Shown in pieces: positions 17,328 through 26,971 of a stretch of DNA of 64,000 bases. This stretch comes from Aquirufa aurantiipilula (GTDB lineage Bacteria; Bacteroidota; Bacteroidia; Cytophagales; Spirosomataceae), in NCBI RefSeq assembly GCF_019923745.1, contig NZ_JAANOG010000010.1, positions 43,217 through 107,216 of the forward strand, read 5' to 3'. Both the position numbers and the translations under genes were made by a program. Each line of letters starts with the position of its first letter. Positions within the stretch are counted from its first letter, which is position 1. Under the pieces are notes generated by a model. It had not been told where the DNA came from. It searched no databases and saw only the letters and a list, made by a program, of their open reading frames with translations.

Positions 17328-20300
17328 TTGAGAACGAAACCTTTATTATCTTTCTTTTCTACCATCATACTCTGGATTTGTGCATCTCTTTGGAGTTTTG
17401 GACAAGGTGAATTATATCCGTTAGAGAGAAGAAAAGCAATCCTTAATTTTGCTAACCAATATAGTTCTCAAAAAGATAGTTTATACCTTAAAGTACAACA
17501 GCTTGCAGCTGAAAAAGGGATTGCCTCCTCGGCAAAAATAGGTAAAAGGTCCATTTATCTCCAAAGTATCAATCCTAATGGAAAACCTATTTACAAAGGA
17601 GTATTCTCGAATAAAATGGCTTCCGTTGCCACAAAAACCAATCAATTTTATTCTGGAGGTTCTCTTGGTCTCAATTTAACAGGGAAATCTGATAGCTTGT
17701 ATGGCAAATTGGCAGTATGGGATGAGCAAACCGTTCGAACCAGCCATCAGGAATTGACTGGAAGGGTCTTGGCTCAAGAAAAGTCCATAACTTTTGGAGA
17801 ACACTCTACTCACGTGGGTGGCACTATGATTGCCTCTGGAATATTTAATCCGGAGGCTCGAGGAATGGCTTTTGAAGCAACATTGAAGTCGTGGGACTTC
17901 CAAAATGATGATGCTAAAATCAGTGCGGCCTCACCCAACCTTCTCATCAGTAACCATTCCTATGGTGCTGTTGCGGGATGGAGTTATGATGAAGACGTGA
18001 ACAAATATCGTTGGTTTGGTGATGATAAAATGAGCGTAACAGAAGATTACGTATTTGGATTTTATGATGACGATGCACAAGCCAAAGATAAAATTGCTTA
18101 TAATTCTCCATATTACTTGATGGTGGCAGCCACAGGAAATAGTGCTGATGAAAATGGACCTCCGGCGGGTCAATATTATCTGATTGGTAATTCCAAAGAT
18201 TCTTCCAATGTAGTAAGAGGTACCAATACGGGTTTTAATACAGTAGGTAGCCCTGCTACTGCAAAAAATATGCTTTCCGTTGGAGCCGCAGAACCGCTTA
18301 CTTCATCTCCTGTCAAGCCAAGTGATGTGACCGTTACCAGCTTTTCGAGCCGTGGCCCTACAGATGACGGAAGAATAAAACCTGAAATCATTGGCATAGG
18401 AAAAGATTTATTTTCCACGGGATATTTGAGCAATACAGACTATGAGCGAATGAGTGGCACATCCATGGCCACTCCTCAGGTATCAGGTTCTTTATTTTTA
18501 TTACAACAACTCTCCTTACAATTGAATAAAAAATTCATGTGGGCTTCTACATTGAGAGGTTTAGTTACTCATACCGCTTTTGATGTGGGACAAGCAGGGC
18601 CTGACTACACCAGTGGTTGGGGATTATTGGATATGGAAAAAGCTGGGAAAATGCTTCAAAATCAGGATAAATCCTATCTGATTACTGAAGAGTCTCTGAC
18701 CAATGGAGCTAGCAAAAAAATGGATTTGATCGCTTCTGGTAAAGGTCCACTTCATGTCACTATTGCTTGGACAGATCCGGCCTATGAAGGTAGTAATGGA
18801 AAAGTGTTACCCATTATCCCTTCAAGCCTTAACTCACGTATACCCATGTTAATGAATGATTTGGATATTCGTTTGCAGTCGGCAGATGGTCAGTTATTAC
18901 CTTTTATTTTAGATCCAGATAATCCCACCAAAGCTGCAGTGGCCGGTGATAATATCCGTGATAATATAGAACAAATTTTGGTCAGCAATGTGGTACCAGG
19001 GAAGTCTTACAGCTTAACCGTATCTCACAAAGGGACATTAAAGAACTCCAAACAAGATTATGCACTTTTAATTTCTGGTATGGGAGGCAAAGCTTATTGC
19101 TCCATAACAGCACAAAATAAAAGTAATGCCTTAGAAAAATTCACCTTGGGAACATATAGTAACAGCGTTTCGACTAGTCAAGATTTCACTCAAAATGCTA
19201 TCCCTGTTGAAATTGGATCAAAAATCCCTATAGAATTAAAATACAGTACGGCTCAATCCAAACAAACCAAAGTGTTTGTCGATTGGAACCAAGATGGTGA
19301 CTTTGAGGATAGTGACGAAATGATTTTGAACAGTGGAATCCTTACAGCGACTTCATTTTCTGGAAATGCTAGTAATTTTCCAGCAACTGAAACGGGCCAA
19401 TATTACCGAATGAGAGTAGTTACGGAATTAGGAAACAGCGCCACATTAGCGGCTGCATGTGGAAATATTGGTAGCGGAGAAATTGAAGAATATGTCATTC
19501 AAACTGCCAATGCCTCCAACGACATCAGTGCGTTATCAATTACTTCTTCTACGGGTAATTTTTGCGCATCATCTACTAGCAGCAGTTTTTCTATAGTCGT
19601 GAAAAATCAAGGATTGAAAGACCAAGTCAAAGTACCTTACGAATTAAAAATTCTACAAAATGGTGTACAAGTAGGTAGTTCGTCAGGAACTATTGCCGAA
19701 ATTTTGTCTGGTAAAGAAGCGGAAGAAACTATTACCGGAAACTTCAATTTACAAGCTGGACAAACTTATACTTTTGAATTACTTACTTCACTAGCTAACG
19801 ATCAAAATACTGGGAATAACAGCTATGTTATTAATGAAACTATTGAAAACCCGCGCGCTCCTATCGTAAGTGGAATACAATGCGTTGGTTTAAGCGAATT
19901 GACATTGTCTGCTACTTCTGGAACTCCACTTTGGTACAATAGTGATAACACTTTGGTAGGTTCTGGATTAAACATCAAAGTGCCCATCAACAGTAAATAC
20001 ACCGCTTCATATAATGATTTCAGTGGAGGAATTGGCCCTAAAACAAAATCAGAATTTGGCGGAGGTACTTATTATACCACTTTTGGCCCTACGGTTATCG
20101 TAGAAGCTAAAGTGCCAATTATTTTAGAAAGTGCCCGGATTTATGTAGGTACATCAGGTAAAATCACGTTTGATGTCATCAATAAAGAAACTGGCAATGT
20201 GGTTTCTACAGTTACAAAAACCGTCAAAGCTACCAGAACATTAAGTAGTGCAGGATTAACAGGACAATTAGTAGATGATAAAAATGATTCGGGTATGGTA

Positions 20301-21308
20301 ATCACACTTAACCTTCAGATTCCGGATGCAGGCACGTATTATTTAAGTCAAACCTGTCTAGATGGTGCTTCCATTTATCGAAGCAATCGAACTAAGTCAG
20401 ATACAATAAATGCGGCTACAAACATTGGATTCCCATATACCATCCCTAATATTCTGAATATTCCCGGGGCATTATTTAATGGCGGGGTTATCACTTCAGG
20501 ATATTATTATTTCTATGACATGAAATTCAAATCTTTGGGATGTCCTAGTCCTAGAGCAGCCGTAGTTGTAAGTGTTAAAGATGCCCCCACCGCATCCATT
20601 AACCCATTTGGTGATTTGACTGTTTGTCAAGGTGCAAGTGTATCCATCCAAGGTAAAGCGTCCGACAATACCCTCATTCAATGGTATCTAAATGGGAAAG
20701 CGATTACAGGAGCTACGAGCTTAACTTATAAAGCTACGACAAAAGGCAAATTTGAAATGGTGGCAAGTTATGGCGGATCATGTCCTGTCACCACCCAGGC
20801 TTTAAACATAAATGTAGGTACTGTACCTACGCCAGCAGTCACCTATAGTTCTGGAATATTACAAGCACCCGCCAATGCAAGTGTCTACCAATGGTATTTC
20901 GGCATTACGGCAATATCAGGTGCCAATCAAGCCAGCTATATTCCTGTTCAAACGGGAGCATATCAAGTTAAGGTAACCGATGCAAATGGATGTTTAGCTG
21001 TTTCCGATTATATCAATGTGGTCATATTAGCCACAAAAAAAGAAAACCCATTCCAACAATTAACTTTGTTTCCCAACCCTACCAAAGAATATATTCAATT
21101 AGGTTTGCCAGATCAGGCTATACCAGATGAGTACCATATTGAGATTTGGGATTTACAAGGCAAAAAAGTCCTAGAAAAAATCATTAACTCGTCGGCAATT
21201 TCAGGTAATAGTATTAGCCTAGATGTTAGAATCCTTCCTTCAGGATCTTATTTATTAAGAATGGCCGATTACCCGACTCAAGCACCCGTGAAATTTATTA
21301 AATATTAG
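17328..21308 (+). CDS. Secreted S8 (Kp43-like) subtilase with T9SS sorting domain
   Basis: This 1326-residue protein has a signal peptide (about 1-26), then a subtilisin domain with catalytic Asp132 (AVWDEQ), His159 (EHSTHVGGTM), oxyanion Asn271 and Ser379 (SGTSMATP). A jelly-roll region, a GEVED domain (about 590-725, FVDWNQDGDFEDSDE), CARDB-like and Ig-like beta domains follow. It ends with a type A T9SS C-terminal domain (TLFPNPTKEYIQL, PSGSYLLRM). It should cross the outer membrane through the type IX system and act at or beyond the cell surface. The only workable start is TTG 17328. Its stop overlaps the converging reductase gene by four bases. The natural substrate is unknown. Confidence 0.93.
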   Translation: MRTKPLLSFFSTIILWICASLWSFGQGELYPLERRKAILNFANQYSSQKDSLYLKVQQLAAEKGIASSAKIGKRSIYLQSINPNGKPIYKGVFSNKMASVATKTNQFYSGGSLGLNLTGKSDSLYGKLAVWDEQTVRTSHQELTGRVLAQEKSITFGEHSTHVGGTMIASGIFNPEARGMAFEATLKSWDFQNDDAKISAASPNLLISNHSYGAVAGWSYDEDVNKYRWFGDDKMSVTEDYVFGFYDDDAQAKDKIAYNSPYYLMVAATGNSADENGPPAGQYYLIGNSKDSSNVVRGTNTGFNTVGSPATAKNMLSVGAAEPLTSSPVKPSDVTVTSFSSRGPTDDGRIKPEIIGIGKDLFSTGYLSNTDYERMSGTSMATPQVSGSLFLLQQLSLQLNKKFMWASTLRGLVTHTAFDVGQAGPDYTSGWGLLDMEKAGKMLQNQDKSYLITEESLTNGASKKMDLIASGKGPLHVTIAWTDPAYEGSNGKVLPIIPSSLNSRIPMLMNDLDIRLQSADGQLLPFILDPDNPTKAAVAGDNIRDNIEQILVSNVVPGKSYSLTVSHKGTLKNSKQDYALLISGMGGKAYCSITAQNKSNALEKFTLGTYSNSVSTSQDFTQNAIPVEIGSKIPIELKYSTAQSKQTKVFVDWNQDGDFEDSDEMILNSGILTATSFSGNASNFPATETGQYYRMRVVTELGNSATLAAACGNIGSGEIEEYVIQTANASNDISALSITSSTGNFCASSTSSSFSIVVKNQGLKDQVKVPYELKILQNGVQVGSSSGTIAEILSGKEAEETITGNFNLQAGQTYTFELLTSLANDQNTGNNSYVINETIENPRAPIVSGIQCVGLSELTLSATSGTPLWYNSDNTLVGSGLNIKVPINSKYTASYNDFSGGIGPKTKSEFGGGTYYTTFGPTVIVEAKVPIILESARIYVGTSGKITFDVINKETGNVVSTVTKTVKATRTLSSAGLTGQLVDDKNDSGMVITLNLQIPDAGTYYLSQTCLDGASIYRSNRTKSDTINAATNIGFPYTIPNILNIPGALFNGGVITSGYYYFYDMKFKSLGCPSPRAAVVVSVKDAPTASINPFGDLTVCQGASVSIQGKASDNTLIQWYLNGKAITGATSLTYKATTKGKFEMVASYGGSCPVTTQALNINVGTVPTPAVTYSSGILQAPANASVYQWYFGITAISGANQASYIPVQTGAYQVKVTDANGCLAVSDYINVVILATKKENPFQQLTLFPNPTKEYIQLGLPDQAIPDEYHIEIWDLQGKKVLEKIINSSAISGNSISLDVRILPSGSYLLRMADYPTQAPVKFIKY

Positions 21309-22297
21309 GGTTTGATTTGAACAACTGTCCGACCAATATGGCTCCCTTCCCGAATTTTAGCCAAAAATGCAGGGGCTTCTGCCAATGTTATGGTGCGTGA
21401 AATGGCATCCAATGGAATATTCCAAACATGGGCTAATTTATCCCAAATTTCCTGCTTTTTTTCTAATGGGGAATCCGCTGAATAAATGCCCAATAAATTG
21501 GCTCCTCGTAAGATAAATGGATAAATCTGCAAAGGTAAGTCTACACTAGAAGCCATTCCACAAGCAGCTACCGATCCTCCAAAATGTAAACTTTTAATGA
21601 TCTTAGTTAACACTTCCCCTCCTACCACATCTATGGCTCCAGCAAATTGCATGGCATACAAGGCGCGAGGTTTTTCAGATAGAAATTCTTCACGATCAAT
21701 AATTCTATCTACCCCTATTTGCTTTAAAAACTCATATTGATCCATTTTCCCAGTAATGGCTGCTAATTGAAAACCCAAATGTTTGAGTAATAAAATGGAA
21801 ATCATACCCACTCCTCCTGTTGCCCCTGTTACCACAATTTCTCCTTGTTGGGGCCGAAGGCCTTGATGCCAAAGTGCAGACAAAGCCATCCCTGCTGTTA
21901 GGCCTGCTGTACCCCATTGCATGGCTTGAAGAGCTGACATCCCATGGGGGAGTTGAATGATCCAATTGGCAGGCACTGCGATAAATTCAGCTAATCCTCC
22001 GTGAGTATTCATACCCAAATCAAAACCCGTAACGATTACCTCTTGTCCTACAGCAAAGGTTTGACTAGGATCAAACATAACTTTACCAACCGCATCTATT
22101 CCTGGAATATGTGGAAAATCACGGGTAATCCCTTTATGTCCATTGGCGGACAAGGCATCTTTGTAATTGAGTGAGGAATAAATAACTTGAATCAATACTC
22201 TATCCGAAGGAAGAGTATCAAAAGGAATAGACTGAATGCTGGTTTCAAAACGCCCATCAGGCAATTCTGAAGTCCACAATGCGTTAAAAAAATCCAT
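21305..22297 (-). CDS. acuI: YhdH/AcuI-family NADPH-dependent oxidoreductase
   Basis: The 330-residue protein is a zinc-independent medium-chain dehydrogenase of the YhdH/YhfP group, whose characterised members reduce acryloyl-CoA to propionyl-CoA with NADPH. It shows the N-terminal SSLNYKDALSANGHKGI stretch typical of the group and the nucleotide-binding TGATGGVGMISILLLKHLG. Structural zinc cysteines are absent. It lies five bases after the methyltransferase gene, in the fcl operon, which gives no metabolic clue. Substrate assignment is by family only. Confidence 0.85.
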   Translation of the reverse strand: MDFFNALWTSELPDGRFETSIQSIPFDTLPSDRVLIQVIYSSLNYKDALSANGHKGITRDFPHIPGIDAVGKVMFDPSQTFAVGQEVIVTGFDLGMNTHGGLAEFIAVPANWIIQLPHGMSALQAMQWGTAGLTAGMALSALWHQGLRPQQGEIVVTGATGGVGMISILLLKHLGFQLAAITGKMDQYEFLKQIGVDRIIDREEFLSEKPRALYAMQFAGAIDVVGGEVLTKIIKSLHFGGSVAACGMASSVDLPLQIYPFILRGANLLGIYSADSPLEKKQEIWDKLAHVWNIPLDAISRTITLAEAPAFLAKIREGSHIGRTVVQIKP

Positions 22298-22302
22298 GGG
22301 TT

Positions 22303-23040
22303 TTATTTTTTGACCCAGACGAATATCATACGACTAGAGTTCTTTTCATCAAAAGAACCTAATTTATAATCTCCAAGCAAATCCACCAAATGTAATCCAG
22401 CTTGGGCCGCATAGGCTATAAAAGCATTTTTGGATATCAGCTCAACCCGCTCTTCAAAATGAAAGCACTCTCCTTGATCTTCAAAATCGATTGACTTATA
22501 CAAATACCCTTCTGATTCCCAGCGCTTAATCTTAAAATGAATTCCCCCTCTAACTAAACTTTCCTCTTCTATCAAGTGAGCAATAACATAACTTGGGTTA
22601 AAAAAATCCAAAACAAAAACGCCCTCTTTTTTCAGCACATCGCTCAATACTTGGAAGGCCTGCTGATTTTCTGCTTGTGAATCAAAATAACCAAAACTGG
22701 TAAAGAAATTAAAGATCGCGTCAAAATGGAATTCAGGAGATAAGGCATTTCTTACGTCATGAACAAAAAATGAGAGGTTGTCAGTAGCAAAAGCTTGAGC
22801 TTGCTCAATATTGGAGGGGGAAAGGTCAAAAGCTTTGACATGCAATCCTAAATCATGCAAGGTAATGGCATGTCGACCTTTACCACAGGCCACATCTAGA
22901 ACTTGAGCTCCAGGATGAAGCTTTAGCTTAGATTGCAAAGATCTAATAAAAGCCGCAGCCTCCACCTCATCACGCTGGGCGTATAAAATATGATAATATG
23001 GGGAATCAAACCAGGTACTAAACCACTCCTTCACTTGCAT
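22303..23040 (-). CDS. SAM-dependent class I methyltransferase
   Basis: The roughly 245-residue protein has the methyltransferase motif I VLDVACGKGRHAITL, an acidic motif II (VKAFDLSPSNIEQA), and FDAIFNFFTSFGYF at the motif IV position. I start at ATG 23040 (MQVKEWFSTWFDSPYYHILY); the longer open frame would run into fcl. It is packed five bases after fcl and five before acuI. The acceptor is unknown; sugar methylation would fit the fcl neighbour, but small-molecule methyltransferases of this type are versatile. Confidence 0.85.
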   Translation of the reverse strand: MQVKEWFSTWFDSPYYHILYAQRDEVEAAAFIRSLQSKLKLHPGAQVLDVACGKGRHAITLHDLGLHVKAFDLSPSNIEQAQAFATDNLSFFVHDVRNALSPEFHFDAIFNFFTSFGYFDSQAENQQAFQVLSDVLKKEGVFVLDFFNPSYVIAHLIEEESLVRGGIHFKIKRWESEGYLYKSIDFEDQGECFHFEERVELISKNAFIAYAAQAGLHLVDLLGDYKLGSFDEKNSSRMIFVWVKK

Positions 23041-23045
23041 CCTTC

Positions 23046-23984
23046 CTATTTCCTTCCTTTGGGGTTTTGTAAAAAATCTTGATAAGCGAGTTGAATTCCG
23101 TCCATCAGTTCCACTTCGTGCTTCCATCCTAACTCATGCAATTTGGAAACATCCATGAGCTTTCTTGGGGTTCCATCAGGTCTAGAAGTATCCCAGTGAA
23201 TGCTTCCTTCAAAGCCCGTAATTTTTTTAACCATCTCGGCTAATTCCAAAATACGAACATCTTCACCCGTTCCAATATTGATAAATTCCGACTCATTATA
23301 ATTTTCCATGAGATATAAACATGCCTTGGCTAGGTCATCTGCATACAAAAATTCGCGTTGAGGCGAACCTGTTCCCCAAAGGGTAATGGAGGAATCACCA
23401 CGTTCCTTTGCCTCATGAAATTTCCGAATCATGGCTGGTAGGACGTGTGAATTTTCTAAGTCATAATTATCATTAATACCATACAAATTGGTGGGCATAA
23501 CAGAGATAAATTGACAGCCGTATTGTGCGCGGTAGGCCTCACACATCTTAATTCCTGCTATTTTAGCAATAGCATAAGGCTCGTTGGTTGGCTCTAAAAA
23601 ACCACTCAACAAATAGGATTCTTTCAGAGGTTGAGGAGCCATTTTGGGATAGATACAAGATGATCCCAAAAACATTAACTTCTTCACCTTATTTATAAAA
23701 GAAGCATGAATCACATGATTTTGAATCGCTAAATTCTCATAGAGAAAATCCGCACGATAGGTATTATTTGCTACAATCCCTCCTACTTTTGCGGCAGCCA
23801 AAAAAACATAATCAGGTTTTTCTTGAGCAAAAAAATCATTTACGGCTGCTTGATTCCGTAAGTCTAATTCAGCAGATGTACGTAGTACTAAATTTGTATA
23901 TCCCTCTAAACTAAGTTGACGGACAATGGCAGAACCTACCATGCCACGATGTCCCGCAACGAATATTTTTGCTACTTTTTCCAA
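23046..23984 (-). CDS. fcl: GDP-L-fucose synthase
   Basis: Fcl epimerises and reduces GDP-4-keto-6-deoxymannose to GDP-L-fucose for surface glycans. The short-chain dehydrogenase fold is visible: [17 protein letters not shown] near the N-terminus, the GSSCIYP serine motif and the YAIAKIAG Tyr-Lys pair. About 312 residues is normal. No ATG lies before the Rossmann motif. TTG at 23984 gives the family-like start [16 protein letters not shown] at 23993 is also possible. The partner gene gmd is not in the window. Its operon continues with a methyltransferase and an acuI-like gene. Confidence 0.94.
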   Translation of the reverse strand: MEKVAKIFVAGHRGMVGSAIVRQLSLEGYTNLVLRTSAELDLRNQAAVNDFFAQEKPDYVFLAAAKVGGIVANNTYRADFLYENLAIQNHVIHASFINKVKKLMFLGSSCIYPKMAPQPLKESYLLSGFLEPTNEPYAIAKIAGIKMCEAYRAQYGCQFISVMPTNLYGINDNYDLENSHVLPAMIRKFHEAKERGDSSITLWGTGSPQREFLYADDLAKACLYLMENYNESEFINIGTGEDVRILELAEMVKKITGFEGSIHWDTSRPDGTPRKLMDVSKLHELGWKHEVELMDGIQLAYQDFLQNPKGRK

Positions 23985-24022
23985 TTCAATCAATATTTAA
24001 ATAAAACGAGTTTATAAGAGTG

Positions 24023-24030
24023 CAAAAATA
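24023..24030 (-). promoter_or_regulatory. Putative -7 box of the fcl operon
   Basis: Minus strand TATTTTTG matches TAnnTTTG about 35 bases before the fcl start. The -33 element is not clear. Confidence 0.45.
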
Positions 24031-24073
24031 CATAAAAGCAGGTTCTAATTATTTAAATTCTTAATTTGCGAAA

Positions 24074-24081
24074 TAATTTTG
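24074..24081 (+). promoter_or_regulatory. Putative -7 box of the SulP/carbonic anhydrase cassette
   Basis: TAATTTTG matches TAnnTTTG 22 bases before the ATG at 24104. No good -33 TTG is seen at the usual spacing. Confidence 0.45.
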
Positions 24082-24103
24082 CTGTGCTATCGTTCCATTT
24101 TAC

Positions 24104-25042
24104 ATGATTAAATCTGGCTACATTTTAGGTTTAAGTTTTTTATTGCTTGGATTTCTTCCTAGTCATGGGCAAAATAATGCCTTGCAAACGAATAAAAAGC
24201 CGGCTATTGATACTAGCCAAAAAAGTAAAGGAAGGGCACAAAGTATCTCCGAATTGGTAGGTAAAACCAAAGATGAAAGCGCCAATTGGAAAAAAGAAAG
24301 CAAGGCCATTTTATCTGAATTGGGAATAGAGAACATAGGTTCAAAATCGAAAAACAACTCCAAAAAGAAAAAGGTAGAGATTAAAGATGAATATTTAGGT
24401 GTCAAAACGGAACGCCGAATAGGCTCTTATGGAAGTGGCAACCGAGCTACAGTAGAGGAGTTAAATGTCGTAAAATACGTAGAAGACGAAGCCTTAAGTC
24501 CTTATAGTCAAGAAATTTGGTGGTACGATCCAGCTCAATCGAGAGTAGTAAATTCTCCCATTAAGGATAGTAAAAATGCCCAAATTTGTCATGGGCCGTA
24601 TCGTAAGTTTGTACATGAAAACTTAGTAGAAGAAGGCCATTTTTACATGGGCGTTAAAGATGGGCGATGGGAAAATTATGGTCAGGAGTTTGAACTAGAA
24701 AACAAGCTATATTTTAAAAAAGGATTTCCTGCCGAATCCCTTATTTCTTATTACGATAAAGAACAAAAAAAGATAAAAGAGGTTATCCCTAAAGTATACG
24801 GTAAAGTAGTTGGGCAATTTTTATCTTTTTATCCCAATGGCCTCCTCAAAGAAGAAGGCAAGCTAGACGACAGCGTCAAGGTAGGGCGATGGAGAGAATA
24901 CCATGAAAAAGGAAGTGGAGGTAGATTAAAAAAAGAATGGCGTTATGGAAAGGATAAATTTGATAACTTTACGCCGGTTCTAGTGCAAGAGAGAGATAAT
25001 CAAGCTAAAATTATCTTTCAAAGTACCCAGAAATTCGACTAA
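24104..25042 (+). CDS. Exported protein with MORN/YwqK-like repeats, function unknown
   Basis: The 312-residue protein has an N-terminal signal peptide (FLLLGFLPSHGQ) and a lysine-rich linker. The C-terminal half contains at least two repeats of the MORN-like type (HGPYRKFVHENLVEEGHFYMG; GQFLSFYPNGLLKEEGKL; VGRWREY), as in YwqK-type proteins. Such repeats make elongated beta hairpin sheets; no catalytic residues are evident. It is first in a tight run: its stop overlaps the next start by one base, and SulP and carbonic anhydrase genes follow. A role in envelope contact with that transporter is only a guess. Confidence 0.7.
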   Translation: MIKSGYILGLSFLLLGFLPSHGQNNALQTNKKPAIDTSQKSKGRAQSISELVGKTKDESANWKKESKAILSELGIENIGSKSKNNSKKKKVEIKDEYLGVKTERRIGSYGSGNRATVEELNVVKYVEDEALSPYSQEIWWYDPAQSRVVNSPIKDSKNAQICHGPYRKFVHENLVEEGHFYMGVKDGRWENYGQEFELENKLYFKKGFPAESLISYYDKEQKKIKEVIPKVYGKVVGQFLSFYPNGLLKEEGKLDDSVKVGRWREYHEKGSGGRLKKEWRYGKDKFDNFTPVLVQERDNQAKIIFQSTQKFD

Positions 25043-25395
25043 TGAAACAGCTAGGTTTTACTTTATTGGCCTTTGCCTTCCTGATGGTAGCTACGGTGTA
25101 TTCGCAGCTTAATTCCATCACGGCTGCGTCGACTATACCTGTATCTAAAACCACAATCAAAACAGATAATTTAGAATCAAAAATGTTCATGGCCCCTTGG
25201 GTTGAGCTTTGCGAGGAGGAGGAAGAAGAGGAAGAGGGCAACTCACAACATAACATATCGATATTCACCAAGCATGAAGATTTAAAATTCTTATTTTACT
25301 CAGAGTCCATTCTGGAAGCTCATGTTTTTCAACCATTTCGGTTGACATATCCTCATTTACAAACCTTTTCCCCTCCTCCCGATATGCGTGGTTAA
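25042..25395 (+). CDS. Small exported protein with a polyglutamate run, function unknown
   Basis: This 117-residue protein begins with a signal peptide (FLMVATVYSQ, about 1-21). The mature part holds WVELCEEEEEEEEGN with eight consecutive Glu, a single Cys before them, aromatic-rich LKFLFYSES and a short proline-rich tail, FSPPPDMRG. I do not recognise the family. Its ATG overlaps the previous stop (TAATG), which argues for translational coupling and for it being real. The SulP gene starts 44 bases later. The acidic run could bind metal or be a spacer. Confidence 0.68.
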   Translation: MKQLGFTLLAFAFLMVATVYSQLNSITAASTIPVSKTTIKTDNLESKMFMAPWVELCEEEEEEEEGNSQHNISIFTKHEDLKFLFYSESILEAHVFQPFRLTYPHLQTFSPPPDMRG

Positions 25396-25439
25396 TCTCC
25401 ATTTCCAATTATTGTAGATTTTAATCAAACCACACGTAT
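25382..25439 (+). promoter_or_regulatory. Inverted repeat abutting the SulP start codon
   Basis: ATATGCGTGGTT (25382-25393) can pair with AACCACACGTAT (25428-25439) in RNA: 11 of 12 positions pair, one as U-G, with one mismatch. The 34-base loop is AT-rich. The right arm ends directly at the SulP ATG, so the structure could affect its initiation or be the remains of a processing site. Confidence 0.4.
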
Positions 25440-26969
25440 ATGTCATTCAAAAATTATCTTCAATCCTTCGCTCAAGGGGATTGGAAATCCGGAATTGCGG
25501 TCTTTCTGGTCGCTCTACCTCTATGCCTAGGTATTGCTTTGGCCTCAGGTGCACCATTGCTTGCCGGTTTAATTGCTGGTATCATTGGCGGAACCATTGT
25601 TTCATGGACATCTGGCTCTCAATTATCTGTTAGTGGGCCTGCGGCAGGTCTAACCATTATAGTGGCAAATGCCATTACAGACATTGGTTCTTTTGCCGGT
25701 TTTTTAGTTGTTGTTATCTTAGCTGGCATTATCCAGGTTATTCTGGGCCTTGGCAAAATGGGCAAATTGGGAAGTTTTTTCCCTTCTTCAGTTATTCGCG
25801 GAATGCTGGTGGCCATAGGAATTGTCATCATTTTAAAACAAATACCGCATGCCATTGGAGATGATTTGGATTTCATTGGGGAGTTCGAATTCAACCAAAG
25901 TTCCGATGGTCAAAATACCTTTAGTGAATTAATAGGTTCTTTATTATCCATTAATCCAGGGGCATTAATTATAGCCCTTGGAGGATTAATCTTACTGTTT
26001 TCCTGGACACCACTCAGTAAAAAAATCCCCCTATTTAGCCAATTACCTGCTTCCTTATTCGTCGTAATTTTAGGCGTTCTTGTCAATGCTGCCTACAGCA
26101 TTTGGATGCCTCATTGGTATTTAGGTAATTCCAAAGACCACATGGTAGGCTTACCTATATTTTCTAATATTGCCGAAATCGGGCAGGCAATGGCATTTCC
26201 AGATTGGTCGATTATTAGTAATCCTAAAGTATACAGCCTAGCCATCACTTTAGCATTAGTGGCTAGCTTAGAATCTTTATTATCATTAGAAGCTACCGAT
26301 TCATTGGATCCAGCAAAGAGAATATCATCTGCAGATCGTGAACTTGTGGCTCAAGGAGTAGGAAACATTTTTTCTGGATTTTTAGGAGGTCTACCCATCA
26401 CATCTGTGATTGTTCGATCTTCTACCAATGTTTATGCAGGAGGAAAAAGTAAAATGTCAGGTTTCTTTCATGGCATACTCTTACTCTTGGCTGTCTTATT
26501 ATTGCCCCAATATTTAAATAAAATACCCTTGGCATGCTTAGCGAGCATTTTGTTGTACACTGGTTATAAACTTGCCCACCCAAGTCAATTCCAAAAAGTG
26601 ATTTCTGAAGGCTGGAAACAGTGGATTCCATTTTTAATTACTATCATAGTGGTCGTTATGGTTGATTTATTGTGGGGTATCTTTATTGGAACCATTGTAG
26701 GGATTGGCTTTGTAATTGTCACCAATTACTCTTCCGTATTTTCCGTGTTTAGTAGTCAAAATGAAATTTTGATTAAATTCCAAAAAGACGTAACCTTTTT
26801 ACATAAAATGGCTTTAAAAGAAACTTTCCGTAAAATCCCTTCCGGTTCGGAAGTATATATTGACACGACGAAAGTGCATTTTATGGACCATGATATTCAA
26901 TTATTGATTCAAGAATTTATTAATACCGCTCACGAAAGAGGCATTGAAGCCGAAATCAAAAAGAAATAA
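25440..26969 (+). CDS. SulP-family inorganic anion transporter (probable bicarbonate)
   Basis: The 509-residue inner-membrane protein has about 12 membrane segments, the SulP signature SVSGPAAGLTI, the conserved stretch SLEATDSLDPAKR, and a short STAS-like C-terminal domain (about 445-509, EVYIDTTKVHFMDHDIQLLI). Family members carry sulfate, bicarbonate or dicarboxylates. The beta-carbonic anhydrase gene begins two bases later, so bicarbonate or sodium-bicarbonate import is the best guess, as in BicA-like systems. This is inferred from context; substrate cannot be read from sequence. Confidence 0.88.
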   Translation: MSFKNYLQSFAQGDWKSGIAVFLVALPLCLGIALASGAPLLAGLIAGIIGGTIVSWTSGSQLSVSGPAAGLTIIVANAITDIGSFAGFLVVVILAGIIQVILGLGKMGKLGSFFPSSVIRGMLVAIGIVIILKQIPHAIGDDLDFIGEFEFNQSSDGQNTFSELIGSLLSINPGALIIALGGLILLFSWTPLSKKIPLFSQLPASLFVVILGVLVNAAYSIWMPHWYLGNSKDHMVGLPIFSNIAEIGQAMAFPDWSIISNPKVYSLAITLALVASLESLLSLEATDSLDPAKRISSADRELVAQGVGNIFSGFLGGLPITSVIVRSSTNVYAGGKSKMSGFFHGILLLLAVLLLPQYLNKIPLACLASILLYTGYKLAHPSQFQKVISEGWKQWIPFLITIIVVVMVDLLWGIFIGTIVGIGFVIVTNYSSVFSVFSSQNEILIKFQKDVTFLHKMALKETFRKIPSGSEVYIDTTKVHFMDHDIQLLIQEFINTAHERGIEAEIKKK

Positions 26970-26971
26970 AC

